From contig JACCGJ010008407.1 in the NCBI GenBank assembly GCA_013407085.1, forward strand, positions 32,869-96,868: a stretch of 64,000 nt of DNA, given 5' to 3'. The notes beneath the pieces are model-generated. The model ran no database searches, was not told the origin of the DNA, and was given only the letters and a program-made list of their open reading frames with translations. The translations under genes were made by a program, and so were the position numbers. Source of the stretch: Atriophallophorus winterbourni. Taxonomy: Eukaryota; Platyhelminthes; Trematoda; Plagiorchiida; Microphallidae. Positions 22,530-34,120 of this stretch are shown one piece after another. Every line of letters begins with the position of its first letter. The first letter of the stretch is position 1.

Positions 22530-22760
22530 TTATTTATCATTGGCTAAATCATCAATTGTTTTTCCAAAATTTTTGAACTCTTGCAAAGATATTTTTCCAT
22601 CTTCATTTTCATCAAGCAGGGCGATGAACACGTTTACCCATCTTGAACTAACTTTGCAGCCATCCTGCTTGAGAAATTCTTCAATATCCTCTCGACTCAA
22701 TTGCCCATCCCCATCTTTGTCCAGCGTTCGAAAGACTTCTTCGATTTCGGCTTCAGTCAT
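22530..22760 (-). CDS. Two-EF-hand calcium-binding protein, copy 1
   Basis: A 76-residue open frame with two EF-hand loops: residues 14-25 (DKDGDGQLSRED) and 50-61 (DENEDGKISLQE). Loop 2 is canonical, with Glu at position 12. Loop 1 has Asp at position 12, which usually weakens calcium binding or lets magnesium compete. Size and layout match the 8-kDa calcium-binding proteins of trematode larvae, so a cytosolic calcium sensor or buffer is likely (family inference). An AATAAA signal lies at 22,441-22,446 (minus strand). A 378-bp intron (22,765-23,142) would add a short N-terminus from an ATG at 23,145-23,147. The protein is identical to copy 3 and differs from copy 2 mainly at residues 33-40. 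Confidence 0.85.
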   Translation of the reverse strand: MTEAEIEEVFRTLDKDGDGQLSREDIEEFLKQDGCKVSSRWVNVFIALLDENEDGKISLQEFKNFGKTIDDLANDK

Positions 22761-22764
22761 ATTA

Positions 22765-23147
22765 CTGCTAAATGTAGATTGACGAAGTCGTTATTCAAGT
22801 ATATAAATTTCCAAATGAACATTGGTAATTCATTTTGATGCGGTCAATTTTACAGTATAAAATTCACCATATACTAGAACTAATTAGAATGCTAAAACAT
22901 CAATACCTCTCTTTGTATTTGTCGAGCTATATTCGTTTTGTCTAAACGTAACGCTTTGCGCAAAAATAATTCCAAAATCTCATAGAATAATTGCAAAATA
23001 TTTCATAATATTTTATTTTATAATATTATATTATACTTGTGCGAATTATACTAAATCCTGAACTTCACAGATAAGTCCACTAATACAAATGATTACATGT
23101 TGAATATACTAGGTAAGTGAGCATGAATGTCGTATTACTTACTCCAT
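22765..23147 (-). other. Intron and tiny first coding exon of EF-hand gene, copy 1
   Basis: On the minus strand, ATGGA (23,143-23,147) is followed by a consensus donor GTAAGT. The intron ends TTTAGCAG just before TAATATG. Joining gives an in-frame extension MDN (or MDSN if the first AG is used) ahead of MTEAEIEE. A TAA stop lies three codons upstream of the first ATG. Copy 3 has the same arrangement (50,414-50,791). Confidence 0.6.
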
Positions 23148-23661
23148 TTTCGATTAGTAATGCGTCGATCTGAAATTGAAAGACATTTTGTGTTTATTAA
23201 AACTCGTGTGGTGATAACAATATTGCATTTATGCCTCAGTTCAACGAACTATCAAACTAACCGAAAACAATGTATGACTTTCTAAACATGATTCTGTTTC
23301 ACTGCTAGGGTATTCATACTTTTTGTGACGCAGTTCTCGAGAAGATGTCACGTCACATGCAGTTTGAAAACAACACCTACTACATGATAAGCATAGCGTG
23401 ATGATGAAATATTTAATTTCCTCATTCACGTTTTCAATCAGTATGAATGTTTATTGATCCAAGCTTAGTGTGGTGCACCTCATTATAACGTCATAGATCT
23501 GTGAATACACGTGTGAACGTCGTACGCGTGCGTCTCTGTGTAATCTGATTCACGTATATAGTTCCGTTTTAGTTTCCAGAACAAACACGGTTTAGCATTG
23601 CATAAAGAAAACCTTTTATTTGTTCATTTATCGATGTGATTGAATTTAAGAAATTCATTCA

Positions 23662-23663
<2 letters not shown>
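23148..23663. other. Upstream region of EF-hand gene, copy 1
   Basis: Presumed 5-prime untranslated and promoter sequence. A pyrimidine-rich acceptor-like TTTCAATTTCAG precedes the first coding exon by about 22 bp on the minus strand, so a further upstream intron or trans-splice acceptor is possible. I cannot place a promoter with confidence. The 62-codon frame at 23,241-23,429 is present in all three copies but looks like chance. Confidence 0.4.

Positions 23664-23699
<36 letters not shown>
23664..23699. repeat. (TA)n microsatellite, unit 1
   Basis: Uninterrupted TA dinucleotides, about 36 bp. The matching tract is about 16 bp in unit 2 (35,677-35,692) and about 129 bp and interrupted in the right arm (49,764-49,892). 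It marks the point where the right arm switches from unit 1-like to unit 2-like sequence. Confidence 0.9.
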
Positions 23700-23702
<3 letters not shown>

Positions 23703-23704
23703 TT

Positions 23705-24480
23705 ATGGCTACCGTGTAAGAATGCGTGTGCAAGATAATTTTCGAACAGAGCTTCGGGCGAAAAATTTGGAAAACTGTCCTGATTGGTCCGATCTGCAAG
23801 GGCGGGGAAAATAAATTCCGTGAAACTATCGTCCGATACCTATATAACAAGGGCTATCTAAGTCATCTGAGTCCATCAACGATGATGACGTCAGGAATCA
23901 CCCTGACATTAATAACGTTATCTCCGAAGCACAGCATAGATTCATGAAAAAACGATCTTGCATGACAATCTTGCTGTCAACAAAAGAAACCTAATTTCAG
24001 CTTTTGAATGCTGGAACTCCGTGGACGTAATTTATATTCATTTGTCAGAAGCATTTGATCGTCTCAAAAACAAACGGCTCTTGTCGAAACACCTTACCTA
24101 TGGAACTGATAGTTAACTCCAATGCATATTAGTATCACGAGTTGGTCACTCACAGCATGAGCGTCCATAGCGGACGACGATGACCGGCAGGTTTGTGATC
24201 AGGAAGCAAATACTTTTGCATGATGGATGTCAAGGTCACATTCTACTCACTCACCCTGCTCAAATATCGAAGTGATACGTTTCTCTATTGCATTGAATGC
24301 CGATATGAACGACTGAATTTGCTACGATCACGCCGATAAATTTATATTGTTCCTACTTGATTTGCTCAAATTTGTATATTGAATAGAAAAAGTCAGGATT
24401 CATAGCACTAATGTTATACAGATTCAGTGTTAGCTGAGGAAGCCTTCTTACTGATTTATCGAAATTCGGGAACATTAGGA
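23705..24480 (+). mobile_element. Decayed CR1-like RT fragment (unit 1)
   Basis: Frames on the plus strand read KIWKTVLIGPICKGGENKF (the RT WK..LI.PIYKGG box) and then, after a shift, EAQHRFMKKRSCMT and SEAFDRLKNKRLL (the HGFR and AFDRV regions). Further motifs are not readable. The same remnant occurs at 35,698-36,470 (plus) and 48,971-49,759 (minus). Confidence 0.6.
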
Positions 24481-25125
24481 AAAATGAACAAATAAGTCGA
24501 TTTCGCAACGACATTTAGGCATTTTGACAATGTCTCGAAAATCATGAGTAGGCAACCAAAAAAATGAAACTTAAATGGCTCCATTGTAAAACTAAATCAA
24601 TGAATCAAGGTAACGAAATATTTTGTGACAGGTAAAATCATGTCACCACACCCTTTACGTTTTTGGACGCTTATTGAAGACAAGTTCGTCATCACATGTC
24701 GATACAACGTCAATGTCCATAGAATCGGCATGATTGTGATGATAACGCAAAATAAATGTCTATTGAGAGCAGCTTTTCCATGATCTTAATGCTGAGATTG
24801 CAAGCTGTGCTTAACATTCAAGATGTATTGGGAAGAAAGTAAATAACTGTAAGATACCACAGGTTTACGTAAGCAAATTTAATTAACGTTACTTGCATGT
24901 TTGCCACCATACTGTTGCACAAACCATAATCCTGTTGATCGCTATTCAAACGGTAGATCATAGAATCCCCTAATAAATTCAATTGCTGTATGATAAACTA
25001 GTTCGTGTGGCAATATGAATTGCAATCGTGTTGCTCAAGCTTGAGCTGTACTCTCCACAGTTGGGAGTATGAATATATTGGGTATCTTCGACATTGTGAT
25101 CCCCTGTAAAAGTCTGCCAATAAGT
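24481..25125. other. AT-rich sequence, no gene
   Basis: No motif is recognised. It is conserved between the two direct-repeat units and the right arm because of segmental duplication. Unit 1 has about 20 extra bases near 24,345 that the other two lack. Confidence 0.5.
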
Positions 25126-26910
25126 CTCAGAACTCAGAACTCAGAAAATTTTATGGTAGAAAAAGCAGTAAGCTAAACAATAACCATAGGATGACAAGGA
25201 ATATATGAAACAAATATAAAATATATCAAAAATTAATAGGGACAGTCACATACCGCATGGTTCGTCATAAAATCATCGAGTTTGGAAGCGAAAACCTCAA
25301 CAGATTCTGAGCGTGTGATTTCTTCAGGCAAATAGTTCCAAGTGAAACAAATTCTTACCGAGAAAAAATTACGACGAATACTTAATCGAGAATGCGAAAT
25401 GCTTGAAGCCTTTGAATTATTCGTGTTCCAGTAAGGCCATTGGGATTTAGAAAATGTTTAAGGGAATGGTTTTAAGTATGTAGCATTTTGAAAGGCAACA
25501 GGAGGTCACTACGTATCCGTCGTTGTGTAAAATCGTGTAGGTTCAGTTTTAACATTCGCTCTGTGAAAGGCAAATTTCTGTAGCGGGGGACCAACTTTGT
25601 AGCACGATGATGAATCCTGTCGAGTAGTTCAAAATCCTTCCTCAGCCATGGTGCCCAGGCTTGGATGCAATAATCCTTAACAGGACGTATATACGTGTTA
25701 ATTATTCGGGGTTGGGTTTCGGGGGTAAAAATCCGGAATATTCTTTTGAGAAGACTCAAGATACGGCAAGCTTTAGTGTACACAATCCGGCAATGATGTC
25801 CAGGCTTAGGGTTAAACGAAACCCAGATGCCAAGATCTTTTTTCTGCTGTGGTCCAGACGAGATCTTGCGTGCCAAACTGATTCGTGTGGTGCAGATATT
25901 TTGCAAGCTGCAGCATTTTACATTTCGCAGGGTTGAATGGTAACTCATTTAACTGGGACCAACGAAATAAGGTGCAAAGATCCCGTACAGTCAGCCATAC
26001 AGTCATTAACAGACTTGACACGTTTGCATATTTTAATATCATCGGTAAATAGTATCAAGTTGCATCCAATATCCTCTACTATATCGTTCATATACACCAA
26101 GAATAGAAGAGGTCCAAGCACCGAGCCTTGCGGAACGCCACTCGTGACGTCTATTTTTCTAGATAGGGTGTGGCCAACGCGAACGTGGACGTGTCTATCA
26201 GTAAGATAGTCCCTTATCCAATTCAGCAATATTCCCGTTATTCCATAGGATTCGAGCTTTTTAATTAAGATTTCATGGTTGACTCTATCGAAAGCTTTGG
26301 AAATATCGATGTAGCAAGCATGTACAGCCTCACCTTCGTCTAGTGCCTTGGTCCAATCCTCGAACGTTGTAAGAAGGTTAGATAAACAGCAACGATCTCT
26401 TCGAAAACCGTGTTGTGCTGCGGTCAAAATGTTCTCTTATGCGCGCAGTCACAATGCGTTCCATTAATTTAGAGATCACCGGCAGTAACGTTACCGGTCT
26501 ATAGTTTGCCGTGTCTGAACGGCTACCGCCTTTATAAATTGGGGTTATCATCCCTGCTTTCCTTCATTTAAGCTGAGATTGAATATGCGAGTGAGAGGAG
26601 CAGTCAAAGCGACGCGACACCTGCGAAGTATGGCGGGGGTAATTTTGTCTGCGCCAGGGGAGTTCTTTTCGTTTAGTTGACAAAGTTCCCGCCCAACCAT
26701 GTATTCGTTGATAGTCATTTCACTTAATAATTCGAAATGTGGCGAACTTGATGAAACTTGATATGGTAGACAACGCTTGGGATTGAAGACAAACGAGTAA
26801 AAAGTTGCTAAAGCATCGGCAGTATCTTGGGCAGTGTGGGTCAATCCATTAAGTGATATTACAGAAAATACACCTGGTTTGATCTTTGACCGTTCAATTA
26901 CTATCTTGTA
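25126..26910 (-). mobile_element. CR1-C 3-prime half, dead (unit 1)
   Basis: The minus-strand element ends in CTCAGAA repeats (25,126-25,146), the complement of a TTCTGAG terminal repeat. It encodes the RT (26,548-26,916, SPGADKITPAILRRC; 25,945-26,427, DISKAFDRVNHEIL and SGVPQGSVLGP) and C-terminal domain (25,472-25,948, IRPVKDYCIQAWAPW). The palm motif reads LFTDDIK, with T replacing A. Frameshifts near 25,950 and near 26,420 are present. Its 5-prime side is cut at about 26,910 by the 3-prime end of CR1-D, a junction shared with unit 2. Confidence 0.85.
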
Positions 26911-29900
26911 GTTCAAAGTAATTCAATGTAATTCAAAGTTTTAATGGTCCAAAAAGCAAATACTTTACAGTAACCACAGATTAAAAATATAGGGAATTCA
27001 TAAAAAACAACACAAATTTTTTATACATATGGAAAGTCAGCACGTGTATTCAGGTGCAAGGTTGGGTTTGGTCAACATATACTTGTCAAGTTCAGCCTTC
27101 AACATGTTCAGGCTTGTTGCGCAAATCATATGTGGGGGCAGGGAGTTCCATAGAAAGCAGACTCTGACAGCAAAGAAAAACCTTCGACAATTTGATCTGG
27201 AGTGTGGAATAATTAACTTGTAGCCATGCGATCTGCTACCACGTGCTTCTTGCCGATGAAACAGGTGTTCAAGTGGGCGAACCACTGTATGCAGAATGTT
27301 GAAAAGCAGGATCAAGTCACCCGTGAGACGACGGTACGAAAAGTCGAAGAGGTTTAGCGTTGCAATCCGCTCCTCGTATGGCCTGTTGTATAGCCCGGTT
27401 ACTAGTTTTGTAACGCGGTGGTATACCCGTTGCAGCAAGGTTTTGCCCTTTTTTAACCATGGGGACCATGCTTGAACAGCATACTCTATTGTTGGTCTGA
27501 TATAGGTGTTAATAATACGTGGGAGTATCTGCTTTGAGAAACGACCAAAGATCCTTCTGAGCAATGCTAAGATTTGGCAGGACATTTTGTATACAACAGA
27601 CCATGCCGTGAAGACTTCAGGTTACTGCTAATCCACACGCCCAGGTCTTTCTCTTCAGTAACCCATGAAAGTTGCTGAGATCCCAGAGAGTATGTGAATT
27701 CGGATGATTTACCGACGTTCAACATTTTACATTTTTGGATGTTGAATGGTAAGCAGTTCCGCAAGGAGCAATTATGAAGTGCTTCGAGATCTTTTTTGGA
27801 GAATTTGGCAATCTTCTATGATGCGTATGCTAGTCCAGACTTTGATGTCATCCGCAAATAAAATGATTTTGCTGCGTACGATTTCGGGTATATCATTCGC
27901 GTACACGAGAAAGAGTATTGGCCCCAAGACTGAGCCTTGAGGTACGCCACTTGTAAATTCTACTGGGCTGGATAGTGCCCCATCAACTCTAACCCTTATA
28001 ACTCTACCAGTCAAATAATCCTTTATCCAGGTCAATAGTCTGCCGCACACCCCGAGCTGCTCCAATTTTTTATAGCAGTATGCTGTAGTTAACACGGTCA
28101 AAAGCTTTAGACTTGTCCAAGTAACAAGCATGGATAGGGCATCCATCGTCCACGGCTCAAGTCCAATTATCAAGAGTTATGAGAAGATTGGTGAGACAGA
28201 AGTGTCTTGTCCTGAATCCGTGCTGTGCGATAAAAATCAGCTTATTTTGTTCCAGATGTTTAATGAGTTCGTCAGCAACAAGTCGTTCGAGAACTTTAGA
28301 GACCACTGGCAACAACGTGACTGGTCTGTAGTTAGACACATCACATCGGTTTACTCCTTCGTAAATCGGAGTGATTAGTCCACTTTTTCAGTCATTAGCA
28401 ACCGTGCTACAACTCAAGGACAGGTTGAAAAGGTCAGAGAGTGGTGAGAATAGAGCATGGGCGCATTGCTTTAAAATGAATGGTGTTATTTCATCAGTAC
28501 CCGGGATTTTTTGTATTTAACCCGCGTAGCTTTACCAGGACACTCTCGGGTTTCACAACGATTTCGTGTATTGTATTCTGCGATCTGAATGCAGGTATAT
28601 CGTGGGATACGCGCTCGTTAGGGTAGAACACTCTAGAGTAAAATTGAGCGAGTACGTTAGCGGCTTCGAGAGCTGTGGATGTAGTTCCAGTCGTAGTAAG
28701 TAAAGCGGAAACACCTGGCTTGACCCTGGCCTTTCTGTTCACGATCTGGAAGAGGAGCTTTGGATTTCGTTCAATTTTATCCATCAGATTCATTTGATAC
28801 TTTTCTTTATCCTCCTGGACAAGTTTAGTAACTTTGTTTCTCAACAAACGGTAAGATTCCCAAGATTCAGGTGTTGAATGCAGTATGTGGCTTCTCCACG
28901 CACAGTTTCTCACCTTTATCCATTTCCGTGTTCGACTCCAGATCACGAATTTGAATCCTTTTTTCAGTTGTTTTGAAACATATTTTGAGTGGAGTTCTAT
29001 TTTTCGGTTGATTTTTTGGAGTATCGATGACCAGCATTGTTGGACAACAGTGCTAATCGGTGCCCAGTCGGTGACTTCTTGATGAGACATTGATAATGCA
29101 ACCGTATAGATATTTCTTATCAACTTCTAAGCATCACTTGCTCTTTTCGCTTCAGATATATAGTCGAATACAATGACTACATGATCACTCTTTCCAAGAA
29201 TTGCTTCATAGCGGATATCCTCGATGACATTTTCCTCGCTCGTCAGAACAAAATCGAGAATGGACGGCGTGTTTGTGCCTCTGAAGCGAGTGCTGCTTGA
29301 GATGTGGTTGAATAAAGGAATTTCGTTGAACATTTTGTAGAATAGATGATCAAGTGAGTTCACCGGTGGAATCTCGCTTTTTAGTAAATTCGGGAGATTA
29401 AAGTCACCCATGATCAGGACGTTGTTTTGATATCTGGAAACAACCAGCTGAATTTTCTCAATTAAACTAGCATTGTATGCTTCGTCTGCTGACGGTGGTC
29501 GGTAAATCACACCAACAACACAGTTTTCACCTGTTGCTAATTCAAGTGAACACCAAAGTGTATCTTCCAGTATCAAATCATTATCCGTGATTTCTCTGAA
29601 CGTGAGGTGTTTATCATAGTAAATAGCAACACCTCCTCCTCCACGATCCATTCGAGTACGATGAAAAAGAAACATGTTTGGAATGGAAAGTTCCTCCTCA
29701 ACTAATTGCTGATTGAACCAAGTTTCCGTTACGGCTATCAGGAGTGGCGAATATTTTTGACGAAGCTCGATTAGTTCGGGTAACTTATTTATCAAGCATT
29801 GTGCGTTGGTGTATAAACATTCAATGGTAGATCTTGATAAAAGTGTTGGATGATGAGTACTTGAGCAGGTAAGTTGAGTACGTGTCAAAGATGTCGGGCC

Positions 29901-30170
29901 TCGTGTTAATGGGTATATTACATCACCGACTCCGATAGAGTCGGTCGACATCCGTTTTGTGGAGCAGGATTCCCGGCATTTTTTAGTTCTACTCCGAATA
30001 ACAACCATGAGCTCAAAGCCTTATAATGGAAATTCATTTCCTGCTGACGCGAAACACGCTTTCAGTAAACACAATTACAGCAATACATCTTTTCCACTTA
30101 GTGCCGGTTTGCACATCTTGTGGTCTTCTGAAAATCAAACCAGCAGATTTTCAAAGTAGTAACCACGTTT
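26911..30170 (-). mobile_element. CR1-D element, ORF2 nearly complete (unit 1)
   Basis: A minus-strand CR1-like element whose 3-prime end is TTGAATTAC-type repeats (26,911-26,938). ORF2 runs endonuclease (29,127-30,008), linker and RT fingers (28,494-29,123), palm (27,772-28,339; QGSVLGP, LFADDIKVW) and C-terminus (27,037-27,585; RPTIEYAVQAWSPW). Traces of ORF1 continue to about 30,170. Stops and frameshifts break the RT. Confidence 0.85.
29127..30008 (-). pseudogene. CR1-D APE endonuclease domain, open frame
   Basis: An intact 293-codon frame covers the AP-endonuclease-like domain: YTNAQCLINKLPEL, AVTETWFNQQ, GVIYRPPSADEAYN, LIMGDFNLPNL, PSILDFVL and GKSDHVVIVFDY (the final SDH catalytic histidine box). 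This domain nicks target DNA in CR1 elements. The frame ends with a TAG (29,127-29,129). The next codons (KLIRNIYTVALS) continue the same ORF2 in the same frame, so this TAG alone separates endonuclease from RT here. The same TAG is present in unit 2. Confidence 0.8.
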
Positions 30171-30544
30171 CCTTTAACAAATCTTTCACGTGTATCGCAA
30201 CAGTAGCTTAACCATTATCATTTACAATTTATTCTGGTGTGAACCAGTACCACATTAGAACGATTGAAGAACCACGATTGTGGTCCTTGATATTCTTGAA
30301 GAATTTTCTGGGATTGCACTCTCTCTCTCCCACATTGTGACCCCGATCAGGGTACCGTTCGAGAATCACCGAACACAAGCATCCAAATTCCAGAAAACTC
30401 TACCAATGTTGTTAAATAAAATAAGCCGTATTATCTAATTTAAATCTTAAGAACTGTACCGATCTGATCTTGTTGTTGCTAAATCTTATCACCGAGCTAG
30501 GTGATACACTCAGTAAAACAGCTGTTAAAACATGTTGACGGAAT
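30171..30544. other. Spacer with possible RT scrap
   Basis: No intact gene. On the minus strand near 30,260-30,330 the sequence reads NPRKFFKNIKDHNRG, resembling the NPKxFYKYV box just before the RT of CR1-like elements. It is probably old debris. Confidence 0.35.
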
Positions 30545-30890
30545 TTTTGGGGTTCTCGGAGTGTCTAACAGTACCTTTTATAATGTGTTGCTCACATCCC
30601 CATCCATTACACCATCCCTTTTGCGACTACTCATCAGTACCAAGTCCTTCGAAATATTCACAAAGTTTTTCACAGCGGTCAACATTGGAGCTCATCAGCA
30701 ATGCATATCCTGTCTCGAGTCTGATTCGAACCGAGGAACTTCACCATTGTAGCCTCACACATTACGGCCTGAGCTACCGTCCACTGTCTGACCGATTACG
30801 ATTAAGCCATCATGAATGTTGGAGAAACATTCAAGTTCGTTCATCACGGTGCCTTCATCCATTGTCCCGATGAATTTCACATAATAAGCG
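30545..30890 (-). mobile_element. Sm-alpha-like tRNA-derived SINE S3
   Basis: The minus strand shows A box GGTAGCTCAGGCCG (30,765-30,778), B box GGTTCGAATCA (30,722-30,732), then CATTGCTGATGAGCTC (around 30,688-30,703) and the shared tail TTTGTGAATATTTCGAAGG ending in GATGAGTAGTCGC. The 3-prime half of the hammerhead core (GAAAC) is deleted, so no ribozyme can form. It lies in the left-only block between the two direct-repeat units. Confidence 0.65.
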
Positions 30891-30904
30891 AAAATGAAAC
30901 ATGG

Positions 30905-31153
30905 TCACGCCAAGGCATAGGGCAAGTCATCAATGAAAATCAGAAATAGGAGAGGGCCGAGTATTGAACATTCAGGTACTTCATAGATCACGTCTGTTTG
31001 ATGAGACAGCGTGCATCCTTCCCAAATTACGAATGTCCGGCCTGTAAGGAATGCCTTTATCCCAGCAGTCTCCAGTCCCTTAGCTGTGTTGACGCGAACA
31101 TGGCTAACTAAGCACAGCCTCATTGAAGGATAACTTATCTTGTGCACTGGCAC
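30905..31153 (-). pseudogene. CR1-like RT palm fragment
   Basis: An 82-codon minus-strand frame contains EVPECSILGPLLFLIFIDDL, a damaged SGVPQGSVLGPLLFLIFINDL motif B. Upstream residues (GLETAGIKAFLTGRTFVIWEG) match the domain before it (WI..FLTGR...V.V.G). It stops before the catalytic FADD box. Confidence 0.7.
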
Positions 31154-31788
31154 CTGGAGTCAGGACGCTTAGCAGCCAGTTTACACACTGTTAAACGTTG
31201 ATAAAAACAACTTGACAAGGCTGTCGTTTCAGAGTGGTCGGTATCACCTACTCTCCGCACAGGAGTTTTTGTGGCTGGGTTGCCAGTCAATCTTCCACAA
31301 TTATCTGTATATTACGCAGCTGAAAGAACAAAGTTATTTTCACACTACTTTCACAATGACTTCTGGTATGAAAATACACTATCATGGGCGAGGACAAACA
31401 TTAGTGTCTTATGAATACAAAGTTTAATTTGAGAAAACATTTTAAACACTGAAAAATCAGGGAATAGAACATGCCACTCAGAATCTATATTATTTTTAGA
31501 GAATGCACTCCCGTTGAGATGACGATTTCAGTGGTTTACTGCACATTTACTGAAGAAATGACCTCTATGTTTCAGCTCAGCTCAGTTTGCACAGGACCGT
31601 TTGTGGTTGAGTCGCCAATCAAGCGTCCAAATTTCTTCCGTTGGTGTGCCACAGAAGAGCATCCGCTACTTTTAACAATATCTTCACGAATATCGTCTGG
31701 TAAAAGAGAAATCTAAAATGCAAAATAAAATGTATCCCTCGCCAAAAGAGACATTAGTTCTTTTCGAAGACTCGTAGCTTTTATATCC
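31154..31788. other. Spacer between direct-repeat units
   Basis: No gene. A unit related to the paired minisatellite at 6.2-6.4 kb lies at about 31,570-31,660 (CAGCTCAGTTTGCACAGGAC, then GCCAATCAAGCGTCC). The remaining sequence is unrecognised. Confidence 0.5.
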
Positions 31789-32347
31789 CTAGACACGGAG
31801 ATTGATAAGCGGATTGGCAGAGCAGCTGTCATTTTGTCCCGGTTGAACTCTCACGTCTGGGTTAACTGCAAGCTGACTGTAAAGACAAAGATGATGGTAT
31901 ACAGCTCTGCGTAATAAATGCCTTACTGTACGGCAGTGAAACCTGTACCACCCACGCAAGACGCGATTTGAAGACAAGCATTGGAGAGACCACACTTGCG
32001 GTACAACGACGTTTGCAAAATTGATATGAAAACACTGGACATTGACTTGGTGAGTTGGGAATAACTTTCTCTTGACCGCTCACATTTGAGACATTGTGTA
32101 AAGCGACATCTGCAATCTGGTGAGGAGCAGATACAGCTCTTGGCTGCTTTACGTAGATCTCGCCGCCGGTGTGCAACTGACGCTATATAACCGAGTATTG
32201 ACTATTGTTGTAAGCGCTGCGAGAGAGATTGTTCCTCCCGAATCGGGCTATTTAGCCATTCAAAAAGCTGTAGAACATGAACATTAATGCGATTGTGCTG
32301 TACATCAATGTTTGACGTCGACCGAAGGAGGCCAACAACAACAACAA
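31789..32347 (+). mobile_element. RTE-B 3-prime end, 5-prime truncated (unit 2)
   Basis: Begins abruptly at the equivalent of LDTEIDKRIG and runs through broken C-terminal frames to the tail CGACCGAAGGAGGCCAACAA with a (CAA)n end at 32,330-32,347. Several internal segments are deleted, as in unit 1. It meets SR2-like sequence tail to tail. Confidence 0.75.
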
Positions 32348-33545
32348 CTTGACTTACTTAATCCCTTGAGTTACTGGAGGAACAGAGGTCCTCAGCAACA
32401 TGTCTTGATTCCTTATCTTTTCTGGTCATTTTACCCCAATTATTCGACGAAGGCAATTATTGTGGAATGATTGCAAGCGGCCAGAAGACTTTGCTGTCAC
32501 TCGCCAGGTTTCCGATCCATAGAGTAGCACGGATTTGACGTTGCTTCTGAATATACGGAGTTTCGTGCGTTTTGATAGAACCTTCGACTCCCAAATGGGT
32601 TGCAAAGCTATGAACGCGTATCTTGCTTTGCCGATTCTGGCAACTGTCTTCGTCCGTGCCACCACTTATTGAAACAAGGCTGCCGAGGTAGACGAATAGC
32701 GTGTCGTCTTTAACTGCTTCATTATCCAGTCTATTACCAGCAGAAAAATCATCGGGGACAACGGGCATTCCTGGCGAACGCCAGTCTCAACTGCAAATGG
32801 ATTGGCGAGTCTTCCGTTGTGAATTACCTGACAGGAGGTACCTTCATACAGCAGCTTTATGAGGTCCGTGTACAGTGTTGGGACCCCATAGTGTGGCAAA
32901 AGCTTCCATATGAATTCGCGGTCCACCCTGTCGAAGGCTTTCTCAAAATCTATGAAGTTGAGGCGAAGGAGCGATTGCCATTCAATGCTTTGTTCAATTA
33001 TTATGCGGAGGGTCGCAATTTGGTCGATACCAGACTTTTGTTTTCTGAAGCCTGATTGCTCTGACCGTAACACTTGATAGATAGTGTCGCGCAAACGCAG
33101 AAGGATGATGCGTGTAAGTACTTTACTAGGGATTGAGAGCAGCATGATACCTCACCAGTTTTTGCATAACCTGAGATCAACTTTCTTTCGAAGTTTGACC
33201 AAATGACCTCTCTTCCAATCATTTGGGACCCGTCTTTCTGACCATATTTTCTGCAGCAGAGGAAGTGACATATCAGCCGAGGTGTCCAAATCAGGCTTCA
33301 AAGCTTCTCGTGGAATCCCATCTGGACCTGGTGCTTCGAAATTCTTCAGCGATTTTAAGGCAAAAAGGATCACATTTCGACCAGGGGATCGGTATTTACG
33401 TCTGGAAAATTTGCTGCAGATGGGATGTCAGTGACTGAAGTAGGTGCTGGTCGATTTAGGAGTTCCTTGAAGTGCTCCATCCATCGCTTTCTTTGCGCCG
33501 ATTCCTGACACATAAGGTTACCTTCACCGAGTATATCGACCCTGT
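32348..33545 (-). mobile_element. SR2-like RTE element fragment
   Basis: The minus strand encodes an RTE-type [22 protein letters not shown] (33,152-33,373), SEQSGFRKQKSGIDQI, LNFIDFEKAFDRVDREFIW and TGVRQECPLSPMIFLLVIDW (32,666-33,145), then YLGSLVSISGG and KSVLLYGSETWR with CLRRIIG (32,426-32,768). The wording closely follows the SR2/RTE family of schistosomes. The segment between VIDWIMK and the YLGS box is missing, so the catalytic ADD motif is deleted. Motif B has QE instead of QG. It is dead. Confidence 0.8.
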
Positions 33546-34120
33546 TTGAATACTGTTGAGACGTTTACATCATTTCCTTCCGACTGACAGTATTTTCAAC
33601 TCTGTCAGATCTAAACTCGTTGATCAGCATCATTTTATTCAAACTCCTTCGCTTTTTACCGCTCGGTTCGCGTCACTCAAATTCAACGCATTCACTCCAC
33701 CGGTAGCTATCGATCGATACACAACTGCATCGCCAAGTGTATTGACTCATCACTCACTGGATTGTGTAATGACACGAAGGATGACCTCAATGCAAATGAC
33801 CCCAGGCAAAGAAGGCAGCACTTGATGTGTGCCAAATATGCGACAAAGGGTATTACTAGATCTTACGTAGTAAAGTTTTTTGCCTGCTTGTGTAAAGTAC
33901 ATACCAACTGTGATAAAACCCTGACACAGGAATTAGTATCATTTATTTACACGTTGATTTCCCCGGCGTTTGCTAATCATGTAGTGCATATCGAAGTAAA
34001 AGGACTAGCGAACACCCAAAAATCCTTCCAATTAGACAAAGCTGGATTCGTCATTTGAGATTTTGGAAATTGTTATCAAAAGTTGAGGAAAGATAAAAAC
34101 CACTTTTCATGAAATCCATG
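33546..34120 (+). mobile_element. CR1-C leader and ORF1 start, decayed (unit 2)
   Basis: The direct-repeat counterpart of 21,536-22,110, with the same frameshifts. It joins SR2-like sequence at the same point (GTATATCGACCCTG then TTTGAATACTG). The fusion therefore predates the 12-kb duplication. Confidence 0.7.

Larger units (their letters stand above)
18492..23663. repeat. Palindrome middle segment, left arm
   Basis: Mirrored at 49,893-55,064 with a constant sum of 73,556, shown by at least ten paired frames, for example 20,603-20,905 with 52,651-52,953. From about 20,180 to 23,663 the arms are nearly identical, including the EF-hand gene. From 18,492 to 20,180 they diverge (15 of 157 residues differ in the RT frame at 18,671). 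It ends at a (TA)n tract. Confidence 0.95.
20777..29542. repeat. 12-kb-period direct repeat, unit 1
   Basis: Shared in the same orientation with 31,789-41,016. It carries, in order, the RTE-B 3-prime part, SR2-like remnant, CR1-C ORF1 fragment, EF-hand gene, (TA)n, RT remnant, CR1-C 3-prime part and CR1-D. The offset is 12,012 at the EF-hand gene and 11,968 at CR1-C. Relative to unit 2 it lacks about 1.0 kb at 21,280 and retains 483 bp in CR1-D that unit 2 lacks. The copies differ by a few percent, so the duplication is not very recent. Confidence 0.9.

Noticed and set aside
23241..23429. 62-codon frame upstream of the EF-hand gene, seen in all three copies
   Set aside because: It is conserved only because the whole segment is duplicated. 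Its cysteine-rich but otherwise random composition and its place in the presumed 5-prime region suggest chance.
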